Assembly: GCA_003116995.1 (NCBI GenBank)
Contig: BDSL01000087.1
Span: 330,001 to 394,000, forward strand
Length of the DNA stretch: 64,000 nt
Direction: 5' to 3'
DNA from: Yamagishiella unicocca
Taxonomy: Eukaryota; Chlorophyta; Chlorophyceae; Chlamydomonadales; Volvocaceae
Shown: piece after piece, positions 55,601-64,000 of the stretch
How positions within the stretch are numbered: position 1 is the stretch's first letter
How the letters are laid out: each line of letters opens with the position of its first letter
The notes under the pieces: model-generated
What the model was told of the DNA's origin: nothing
Database searches by the model: none
What the model saw: only the letters and a program-made list of their open reading frames with translations
Program-made: the position numbers and the translations under genes

Positions 55601-58600
55601 ATCGACACCACCACCACCACCACCACCCCAATCGGCGTCGTCACCGCCGCCGCCGCGACCCCCCCCCCTCGGCCCTGCCCCCCAGGTCCGAGCCACCCGC
55701 CCCATCCCCTCGGGGCGGGAGGTGCTCCTCAACTGGCTGGGCCCCTCGGGCGCCATGGCGCCAATCAAGAAGCGGCGCAGCGCACTGACGCAGATGTACC
55801 GCTTCGGATGCCGGTGGGTAGGGCGGTAGGGTGGTAGGGTGTGACTTCCCACTAGCTTCCCTCACACACACACACACACACACACATCTGCCCCGCATGT
55901 CTCCTTCGCTCTTCAACCTAACGCTAACGTTCTGCTGCTTCGCCTGGTCCTTCTTCCTCTCCTTCCCAGGTCAGTTTCCTCGCATTTGGCATGGGCTGGG
56001 ATTCCTGTGCCGGGCACTCTGTATGTTACTGGCATTGCACGCGAAGTTGTTACATATACCCCTGCCTTGCGCACTAGGATAGGTCACTAGGTACTTAGGC
56101 TCAGTAGTTGTAGGAGCTTCGCGCCACGCCTACGCCGCAGCAGCGCGGCGTCGGTTGTTAGGGTCGCCACCGTCCTTCTGGCTATCGGAGCGCTGCGCGG
56201 ACGCCGTCTACATAATCGGGATTATCGCTTCTCGTGGACACACTCTGGGCTTCTTTCGGTAACTATTGGCGCCTCGCCCTGCCTCCGGATTCCTTGGTCT
56301 CTTCGCGCTCAGTCTCCTTCGCGGCTCAGCACAGCATCTATAAAACACACACACACACACACACCACACTCCCCGGGGTTTCGTTGCAACCCACCCCCTC
56401 CCTGCCCCCTCCCTCCCGCCCTCCACCAGCTGTGCCCGCTGCAACCTGGAGGCCACTGAGTCCGTGTCAGTTCCCTTCCTGTACAAGGACGCGGAGAGGG
56501 ACAGCGAGGAGGCGCTGGAAGTGCTCGAGCAGGTGGGCGTGGGGTCGAAGACACCCGCGTAAACGGCACCGGCGAAGGAGGCGAAAGTGCAGGAGCAGGC
56601 GGGGGGAGTGGGGTGCTTATAAGGTTGGGGCGTCTCATGTTCTGGAGGCCTGAGGTGTTTCTAGGGCGTTTGGGGCCTGAAGGGGTAGAGAAGGCCCCCA
56701 CCACCACCAACATACGGCAGCCGTACTGCAACCCGCACTCACTGCAATCCACTGCCTCAGGCGCTGGAGCTCCGAGACCTAGAGGCCCTATCGATGGCGC
56801 TACAGCCGCTGCAGCGGGCGCTGACGCAGCTGGCCAGTGCCGTACACCAGCTGGGCGAGCAGGTGGACCTGACGGCGGGGCGGGAGGGGGCGGCGGCGAT
56901 GGGTATGATGCAGCAGCAGCAGGAGAACGCCGGGAGCCCGGGGGGCGAGGAGGGGGAGGAGGAGGAGCAGGGTGGCGGCGAGGAGGGCAACGCGCTTGCG
57001 GCGGCGGCGGCGAAGATGTTGGCGTCGTCGCCGGGCGCGGCGGCGAAGCAGGAGCGGCAGCGGGGCGGCTCCAGGGGGGCCCAGGAGGGCTCCGGTAAGC
57101 AGGCTAAGCCTTCGAGAACGGAGGCGGGCCCTATGGACCGGGCCACTGCGGAGGCGTGGCTGCTGGGGGGCATGCTGCCCCTGCAAGAGACGGTGGTGGA
57201 TGGTGGGTGGCCGGGGAGGGGGAGGGGGAGGGGAGGGGGAAGGGGAAACCGGGGTTTGGTGGGAGCTGCTGCGGGCTGCGATGTGGGGGCGGTAATGGGC
57301 GGCTGTGGGCGCTGAGGGGCTGAGCGCAGTAGGGTGGCCACGTAGGGGTGGTTGGACCGGGGTGGCTGGGCGGCCGTGTAACCCCCCCGTGGAACCTATC
57401 CATACGGCTGCATGACCTATCCATACGGCTGCATGACGATTTAGAAACCCTTCACCTCCTCCCTCCCTCCCTTTCCCTTCCTCCCCAACGGGCGTTCGCA
57501 GCTCTGGCCACTCGTGCCGCCTGGCTTGGAATGGACGTCGGACCGGGCTGGCACTGGCCGCCCGAGCAGCCCGTAGCAGTGGCCGCCAGCGCCGCCAGGG
57601 CGAAGCAGCAGCAGCAGGCGGATGCAGGCGGGAGTCCGGCGGAGGTGGTGGTGGTGGTGGGTGATGATGAGCTGGAGGACATGCAGGCGGCGGCGATGGC
57701 GGAGCTCATTGGCGGGTTGGCGTCCTATGTGGATCTGGTCGGGCAGGTGGGGGTTGCAAGGAAAATCCGTGCATGAAGGAAAACGGGTGGGGAGGGGGGA
57801 GGAGGGAAAAGGAGGGGAAAGGAGTGGGGAGGAGGGTGGTAAAAACACGGCTGGCCATGTGGAAATGATAGTTGGCGCATGGTCCTCCCCGGCGGGGGGA
57901 AGGGGGGAGGAGGGGGGAGGAACGGTTGGAGGGACACGCTGCGGCACGGGGAAGGAGGCTCGACAGTCGCACGGTCACCGCACCCTGCTCCACAGACCTC
58001 CCACAGACCGCACCGGTGGCGCCCCACCCCGCCTCGCATGCACCTCGAAACGTCTGTTCCACACGTTTTTCCTTTCGTACACGGGTTTCCCTTGCAACCC
58101 CACGCACCCTCCAAGACACAAACTAACATCATAATGGCTGCACGCGCAACTGGACACCCCCCCTCAGCATTAATCCCGGGCCCCCTTCCTGCGCCCTTCT
58201 CGTGCCCGCAGCTGCTGCCGGGCTCCGAGCCGCACACGCAGGCATCGACGCGGCTGCTGTCCCTCAGCCGCAGCTTCCTGGGACCGTACGACCGAATGAC
58301 GCAAGACCTGCGCACCGCGGCGTACGACGCGCACGTGCTGCGGTACGGCAAGTTGGACGACGGGGCCTTTGAGCGGCTCCTGGCGGCGGGTAAGCCACCC
58401 GGGGGCCCGATGGCGCTGATGGGGGGAGCGGTGGAGGGGGTTAAAAGGGTAATATCGCGAATCCACGGCCGATAAACCAAGGGCGATGAAGGGGAGTGTT
58501 GTGAGGCTTCGACCTCCAGCATTGCGGAAGCACAGCATCCAGCTGATTGAGTGTGGCCACGCAACGGAGGCTCCCTTATCGTCATCTCCCGCCGCGCTCC

Positions 58601-59421
58601 ATCGATACCTGACACGTGTACCCCGTGTGGGTGGACGTCATCCGCACGCAGGGCTGGAGGCATTAGACGCGGCCCGGCAGCGCGAGGCGGCTGCGGCGGA
58701 GCGGGAGGAGGGCGAGGAGGAGCACGCGGAGGGCCGGCAGCGGCCTGACCTGGGCGCAGCCTTCGCGGAGGACCAGCGGCTGCGGGAGGAGGCGGCAGCG
58801 GCTGCGGAGGCAGCAGCAGCTGCAGCGGCTGCAGCAGCTGCAGCTGCTCCCCGGTCCTGGCCGCTGCCGCCTAGCCGCGCGGGGGCTGTACGAGCGGCGC
58901 CGTTTGCCTCGTCGCAGCGGCGGGCGGCGGCGGAGGCAGCGGAGGAGGAGCTGGAGCTGCCGGAGAACGTCATGACGCAGATGTCGAGCTCGGGCGGGGG
59001 CGGCAGCAGCGGCGGGGGCAGCAGCGGCGGGGGCAGCAGCAGCGTGATGGAGGAGGCGGAGCGAGAGCTGATGCAGGTGCTGGGAGAGGCGGCGGCGCGG
59101 GAGCGGGGGGCACAGTCGCCCGCGGCTGACGGCGAGGTGGAGGAACAGGCCGCCGTACAGCGCCTGTTTGAGCGCGATGCAAGGGCTGGGGACGAGGAGG
59201 ACGGGGAGGAGCTGGAGGACGGCCCGAGGGGAGTCGCGGGGGGCAGGGGGAGGGCAGCGTTTGCGGCGGGGAGGGGAGGAGGTGCAGGGGCTGCTGGGGG
59301 CGGTGGTGCACACGCGGCCAAGCAGCCGCGGAAGAAGTTGTCGACGTCGCTTGATACCCTGTTGGATGTGTTTCCGGAGCTCAGCGGAGGAGGAGGCACT
59401 CCCGGTGATGGGGCTCCATAG
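52605..59421 (+). CDS. SET-domain protein lysine methyltransferase
   Basis: Transfers methyl from S-adenosylmethionine to a protein lysine; substrate unknown. Exons 52605-53844, 54121-54227, 54404-54813, 55194-55299, 55686-55813, 56430-56532, 56761-57202, 57502-57746, 58212-58389 and 58652-59421 sum to 1242 codons plus TAG, all phases agreeing. The first 413 residues are low-complexity Ser/Pro/Ala with a charged Glu/Arg segment. The SET fold is split over exons 2-6: GRGFGLVVDADVAAGQ, a poly-Gln/Ala-interrupted middle, the NHSCAPNA signature (about residue 604), IPSGREVLLNWL, and a post-SET cysteine set FGCRCARC. This order resembles SMYD/ASHR-type proteins, but I see no MYND finger. C-terminal exons are Ala/Glu/Gly-rich and probably coiled. 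An alternative acceptor at 54070 would add DLRPSDLYSAS before GRG. The ATG at 52605 follows an in-frame TAG. Confidence 0.9.
53842..53940. repeat. 16-bp tandem repeat at a splice donor of the SET gene
   Basis: Six units of GCGGGTGCGGRACCTG and a truncated seventh. The first GTGCGG (53845) is the donor that best fits the next exon. Because 16 is not a multiple of 3, successive units present the same donor in all three phases. Confidence 0.88.
54860..54900. repeat. Perfect 15-bp hairpin in SET intron
   Basis: AGAACGAAAGGAAGG (54860-54874) pairs with CCTTCCTTTCGTTCT (54886-54900) around an 11-nt loop. A TTGGGCCRCT tandem patch follows at 54927-54962. Confidence 0.85.
55309..55452. repeat. Two family A repeats in tandem at SET donor
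   Basis: Copy A1 (55309-55380) begins nine bases after the donor: GGTTCGAGGAAGACCCGTGG, GTTTAGAACAGGCGTTTTG, ATGCATGCTGGGG. Copy A2 (55398-55452): GGTGCAGGGAAAACCCGTGT, ACGAAAGGAAAC, TCGTTTAGAACAGACGTTTC. They share the distal TTTAGAACAGRCGTTT module and differ proximally. Confidence 0.82.
57750..58107. repeat. SET intron bounded by inverted family A copies
   Basis: The left copy (57750-57786: GGGGTTGCAAGGAAAATCCG then TGCATGAAGGAAAACG) starts four bases after the donor. The right copy (58036-58107) ends, on the opposite strand, with the same ends (GGTTGCAAGGGAAACCCGTG, TACGAAAGGAAAAACG). The pair spans about 358 bp of a 465-bp intron with unrelated sequence between. Confidence 0.75.
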
Positions 59422-59646
59422 ACGACTTGGGGAGTGCGAAAAAGAATCGTTTACTCGACGTGAGCAGTATGGTATTGGCGCATCGGGGGGAAGAGTTTCG
59501 GCTGTGGCTTGGATTGGAGGACCAGGGGGGTAGCCATCGGCTTGGATTGGAGAAGCATGGGGGGCAGCACGTGTTCGCGACGAACCAAGGTTAATGAGAG
59601 CCGGGTTCGGGTCTTACGAGTTTTAGAGTAGCGGCCAGCGCGATAC

Positions 59647-59651
59647 TGTAA
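59647..59651 (+). terminator. Candidate TGTAA poly(A) signal of SET gene
   Basis: TGTAA 226 bases after the SET stop codon, the nearest match to the canonical green-algal poly(A) signal. Inference from motif and position. Confidence 0.5.
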
Positions 59652-61544
59652 TGTCGCACTGCAGTGCGGGGACTGCAGTCCTCCTTCGCCTCACGTGTCA
59701 CCCGCCCGACACGGCTGGAACAGCAGCAGTCGACCTTGGTGCTGAGTTGGAATCATGGCACATGCGTATGTTATGGCAGTTCAGGCGCTCGGCTGCTGCC
59801 CCCGTACGACACTGCTTGGAATACCGACATCGGAAAGGAAGGAAACCACCCGGGGGGCCAGTGGGAGGGAGAGGCTCCTGACGGCGGCTCCTGAGCTCAT
59901 GGAGCGACCGCTACCCCCCATCTCGTCAACCATGTGTCATTTGTCCGAAGACTATGTGCCAGCTACGCTCCCCGTGTTCTATAACCGGGCCCTTACGCCA
60001 ACCCCCCACGTCTCGTCAGCGCGCAGCCTCGACAGCCGTGGTCCCCAGTGCACCCCACGCCCCCCGCATCTCAAAACGTCTGTCCTAAACGTAACGGTTT
60101 TCCGAGTTTACAAGGAAAACCATGGTTTTCTGCAATATACGACGTACGAACGTCGCTTGGTTCTGGAGCGGGGTTGCTCCTGTTGGGACGCTGGGGCGTC
60201 GGTGTTTGTACTTTTCGGAGAATCAACGTAGCGCTACAGGCCGTGCTGGCTTTGGACGTTTACGGCTAGTCGTGTTGCCGTTTGCTGCTGTCCATCGTCG
60301 GTGCGTCTTCACCCTCTCCCTACCTGCATTGTTTATTATCGCCCCGGTGGGGCTCTAGCAGAGTGTGTAACGGAGTCTTTGCAGAAAACGGTTTTTTCTG
60401 GCATCCACGGGTCTTCCTCGAACCCCCTCCGCAAGTACAAGGTGCAGGGAGGGGTACACGCTGCCGCACGCAATAGCTCCTTCACGGCATCACAACACCG
60501 TGAACGTTATGCAAGTGTAAAGTTTACGCAGGACAAGCATTGCATGCACAAGCTGGGGCGGCCGCCCTACACCACCACAACCTCACGCAATGCCATCGGG
60601 CAGGTGGGACCGCGCACCCCGGACACAAGAATGACATGCAGCACAGTTCACCAGGACGCCGCCCTGCACCACCGCCTAGGCGGCCGCATGGCCTTCCCCA
60701 CGACCTTCCCCGCACGCTGCGTGAGACGTGGAATGCGCTGCCGTCCCCTCCCTGCCTCGAAACCTCTCCTTCCTCAACAGGAACCCCTCCCTTAACAGGA
60801 ACCCCTCCCTTCCTCAACAGGAACACCTCGCTTCCTCAACAGGAACACCGCAGCAGCGGCGGAGGCAGCGAGGGAGCCCAGCCAGCGGGGCAGCTCCCAT
60901 TGATACTAGTTTGCACCCGGGCGGGGCGGGGAGCCGCGGGGCGAAGAGCAGCTCGAAGCATCAAGTACCAGCCACTACTACCTACATACTCGTTGATGGC
61001 GCTCGACACATACAAAACCTGCTCACAGCAGGATTCAAAGGCTGTCCTTCCTAGGATGAAGGAAAGGAGGCGCAGTGAATCGAGGGTACGGAAAGAGAGT
61101 CATGCATTATCATGCACTACCAGCGCTGCGCTGCTGGCAGGTGTCTCGCAAACAATAGCAACAGCAGCAGCTGAAGACAGCGCAATGGGCTCCCCTAAGG
61201 GCGAAGCCAGCCGCCTCAAAAGACGCCCCAGGCAAAATCAATAAAGCCATCGAAACCAATACCCATACCCACCACCACCACCTGCTACCTCGAATGGCTT
61301 GCCCGCCGCCACCCTCCCCCCACGGGACTATCCCGACTACCCCTCCCCCTCCACCTTCGTCTTTGATATCCTCAACGCAGTTCTCCAGCATGCACCTCCA
61401 AACGTCTGTCCTAAACGGTTTTTTCTCGCATCCAGGGGTCTTCCTCGAATCCCCCTCCATCTGGGCACCACCGCACCCCCTCCCCGCCTCAGCGGTTTCC
61501 GGCACACGGGATTCGCCTCCACCCCTCCCCTGCCCCCCTCATGA
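59652..61544. other. Convergent intergenic region with family A repeats
   Basis: Between the SET and C2-like stops. No gene seen. Contains family A copies at 60064-60120, 60383-60426 and 61388-61455 (the last nearly full length, ending 90 bp from the C2-like stop), all in the same orientation, and a CTTCCTCAACAGGAACACC tandem array at 60764-60848. These copies show the element is not confined to annotated introns. Confidence 0.55.
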
Positions 61545-63653
61545 TCAGTCATCCTCGGCATCCGACGACCTACGCATCTTCGCCGAGCCCTTGCGGCTGC
61601 CCACACTCGCCAGCCTCCCCCTGTTGTTGTAGGTGGCCAGATTGGCGCTGCGGCCGGAGGACGACCCCACGCTCGCGGCGCTCCGGCCCCCGCTGGCAGC
61701 CACCTTGCCGGACCCCGCCCCCGCCCCCGCGCCGCCACGGCCGCCGGCGTACGGCAAGCGGTCCGGCGCCTCGCTTCCGGCGCTTCGAGGGCTCCTGGAC
61801 GAGCCGGCCGCCTTCCTCCCCCGCGAGCGGACCTCCCCGCCTTCCTCCTCCCGCTGCGTTCCGCGGCCCCTGCCACCTCGGGACTCTCTCCGCTCCGCCT
61901 CCCCCCCCTCCTCCAGGTACTCCTCCGCCCGCGGAGGCCTCAGGCACGACAGCCACGAAAACATGTCGCGCACGCGCCGCATCGTGCTGCCCTCCGCGTC
62001 CTCGCCGCCCTCCGCGTCCGTGCCGCCGCCGTTCGCCCCGGCCTCGTCGATCTCCCCAAGCTCCCCCTGCGTCGCCCAATCCAGCAGCTTGCCGAAGCGC
62101 CAGGTGCGACTCGGCCGCACCATCTCGTAACAACCCAGCCCCGCCTCCTCCAGCGTATCGCCGCGAAACGCGTCCCGAAGCTCGATGGTATGTACGACGT
62201 CGTACATGCCGCCCAGCACCGGCACCGGCCTCCGAAACGCCTCCGAAACCGTGACCATGGGGCCGGCGGCCCCCCTGCCGCCGCCGCCGAAGAACATCAG
62301 CTGGTAGCCCTTGTTGAGCTCTGAGCTGGTGGAGCAAATGCGTAGGGCTGGGAACTTGTCGTCCTTGCCGGCGCCCGGCGGCGCAGGGGCGGCGCTGGCG
62401 GCGGCACCCCGACCGTAGTCCAGCTGCAGCAGCTGCGCGGGCTGCGGCTGATTTGAATCCATTTTGATCCAGATGCACTGCGCCGTGGTGTCCACGTGGG
62501 CGGAACGCTTGGACAGCTCCTTTTGCGAGCAATGGGGTTGCGGGGATGGGGTCTAGTTTAGTTTTAGGGTTTCCAACGAGAGGGTTAGCACGAGCACGGA
62601 TCTTGCGCGAACAGGAACAACAGGGGGCCTTTCCGAATGGCGCCTCACCTCACCGGCCGTGGCGCCCGCACCAAGCCGCATCAAGCCTTTCGTCGCCCAT
62701 CCCCACCGAAAACTTGAAACCCCGACCCGGGATCAGCAGCCCACCTTTACCGCCGCCAGGAAGGGCATCCCAATCATGTAGTTGTTGGCCACCAGCAGCT
62801 CGGCCGGCTCCAAGGTGTCCACCAGCCGGTGCTCCCGCTCCTGGATGCGCACCTGCGGAAGGCGGCGGCGGCGGGGGAGGTGGCATAAACACCGATTACA
62901 CGACAGCGGCAGCGGGAGGGGGGGGGGCGGCGACGTCGGCAAGGGCGGCGGGTGAGGGAGGAAGGGAAACCAACCCGGCCAGGCAACCGCCCAGGTCTCG
63001 ACCCCACTGTCCTTTTTCTCTCCAGTTTTGGTCCACACGTTTCCTTGCCGCCTCGGCCCTGCACCCACCTTGCCCAGCTTTGCGTCCAGGGGCACGTTGG
63101 TGGCCCTCAGCTCGCTCCACACCTTGAGGCCCATCAGCTTGACCGGCTTACGGTACAGCAGCCGCTCCACGCGCATGCTGGGCACGTTCGGGTACGACAG
63201 ATCGTACGACAGCACCGGGTTCGGAGCCGCCTTGGGGTCCAGCGTGCTCACCAGCAGCAGGTGTGTGGAGCGGGGCGAGAAGCGCATGCCCACCCACACC
63301 GCATCCTCTGTGTCCGGCACCGGCAGCAGAAAGGTGCCGCTGGCCTCATCCACCAGCGCTTCGTCGGATCCCGCCAGCTCAGCAGCGTACGACGAGAAGG
63401 CTTTGCCGATGCTTACCAGCTGTACGGCAATCCGCGCCCTTCGCGCGCTCTTGGCGAGCTTCTGCCCCCGCTTATCGTGCTTGAAGTGCAGCGGCAACTC
63501 GAGAGGCTCAAGCAGGTGCTCAGGGGCGAGGGATTGCAGCTCCAGAACCGCCGTACCCACGTGCTCGTCCTTCGTGACCTCCTCGTCGTACAGCTCCAGG
63601 GAGACGATGCCTTGCAGCAGCGAGTCGTGCTCCTCCACCTCAAGGAAGAAGTC
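61545..63653 (-). CDS. C2-like domain protein, 5' end not found
   Basis: Three joined exons, 63069-63653, 62745-62852 and 61545-62519, all phase 0, give 555 residues and a TGA stop. The first begins at an acceptor with DFFLEVEEHDSLLQGIVSLE then EEVTKDEHVGTAVLEL, the acidic loop and beta-strand pattern of a C2 domain, with part of that domain missing upstream. Then come FLLPVPDTEDAVWVGMRFSP, MRVERLLYRKPVKLMGLKVW, VANNYMIGMPFL and CIWIKMDSNQPQPAQLLQLD, which look like conserved globular sequence I cannot name. The last 150 residues are Arg/Gly/Ser/Glu-rich and probably disordered, ending DAEDD. The missing 5' exon is either in 63.7-64.0 kb, where I see none, or beyond the window. A lipid or membrane role is only an inference from the C2-like part. 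Confidence 0.8.
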
Positions 63654-63773
63654 CTGGGGGAGGAGCGGAGGGAGCGGAGGTGGAGAAGGGGAGGGGAGGG
63701 GCCGGCGGCAAGGCAAGGGGAGGCGGAAGGCCTTGGCTGCAGCGGAGCCACGAGGCACGGGACGCTAAGCCGC

Positions 63774-63812
63774 GTGTGTGTGTGTGTGTGTGCGCGTGTG
63801 TGTGTGTGTGGT
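63774..63812. repeat. GT microsatellite
   Basis: Imperfect (GT)n with a CGCG interruption, just upstream of the first visible C2-like exon. The remaining 63813-64000 contain no recognisable feature. Confidence 0.85.
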
Positions 63813-64000
63813 TGTCCACCTGGGAGAAACCGCCACCATTTTCACACGGCGGAGGGAGGAGGCAGGTGCCTCAGCGGCGGCGACCTAAAACCTGGCCGCC
63901 GATATGCTGCCCCCCATCCAGCCTAAGACGTGGTCCATAACCCGGCCTGGCCCCTCGGGCGGGCGGGCAGATACACAAGCAGCATGTCATGTGTATACAC

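Overview
This is nuclear DNA from a GC-rich, intron-dense green alga, most likely a volvocine (Chlamydomonas, Gonium, Volvox or Eudorina type). The evidence is short GC-rich exons joined by GTGNGN...CAG introns, Ala/Gly/Gln/Pro homopolymer runs inside proteins, TGTAA poly(A) signals, CA microsatellites and many intronic minisatellites. Species is not determinable from this window. There are no bacterial operons, ribosome binding sites or CRISPR arrays.

I rebuilt eight genes exon by exon and used reading-phase agreement at each junction as the internal check. Left to right: (1) a TKL-like protein kinase (+, 193-3934, 5' end outside the window) with a near-perfect inverted-repeat transposon in an intron; (2) a 1036-residue F-box-like/leucine-rich-repeat protein with a formin-like proline-rich insert (-, 5124-11642, 11 exons); (3) a 1024-residue EF-hand-like, poly-Gln/His protein of unknown function (+, 12701-16487); (4) NMD3, the 60S ribosomal-subunit export adaptor (-, 19021-24804, first coding exon unresolved); (5) a single-KH-domain RNA-binding protein (-, 29071-32499) with a 26-nt microexon; (6) a 759-residue peroxisomal-type ABCD half transporter (-, 44508-52051, 16 exons); (7) a 1242-residue SET-domain lysine methyltransferase (+, 52605-59421, 10 exons); (8) a C2-like protein (-, 61545-63653, 5' end outside or unresolved).

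The genes alternate in orientation. LRR/EF-hand-like and ABCD/SET are divergent pairs with about 1.06 kb and 0.55 kb between starts. Kinase/LRR, EF-hand-like/NMD3 and SET/C2-like are convergent, and at the first of these the two candidate poly(A) signals lie 3 bp apart. The genes look like unrelated housekeeping and regulatory functions, not one pathway.

Two long stretches (about 24.9-29.1 kb and 32.5-44.5 kb) have lower GC, no convincing intact gene and signs of decayed mobile DNA: a PHD-finger fragment, a frame-broken coding-like patch, and GGTTACC-rich repeats including one with inverted ends.

The most unusual content is in the introns. At least three dispersed element families recur in introns of unrelated genes and in flanking DNA; one intron is bounded by inverted copies of one family, which suggests introner-like or MITE-like elements. 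Several introns carry tandem duplications spanning the 5' splice site, and one ABCD intron carries a GGGGGGCC-type array on the sense strand.
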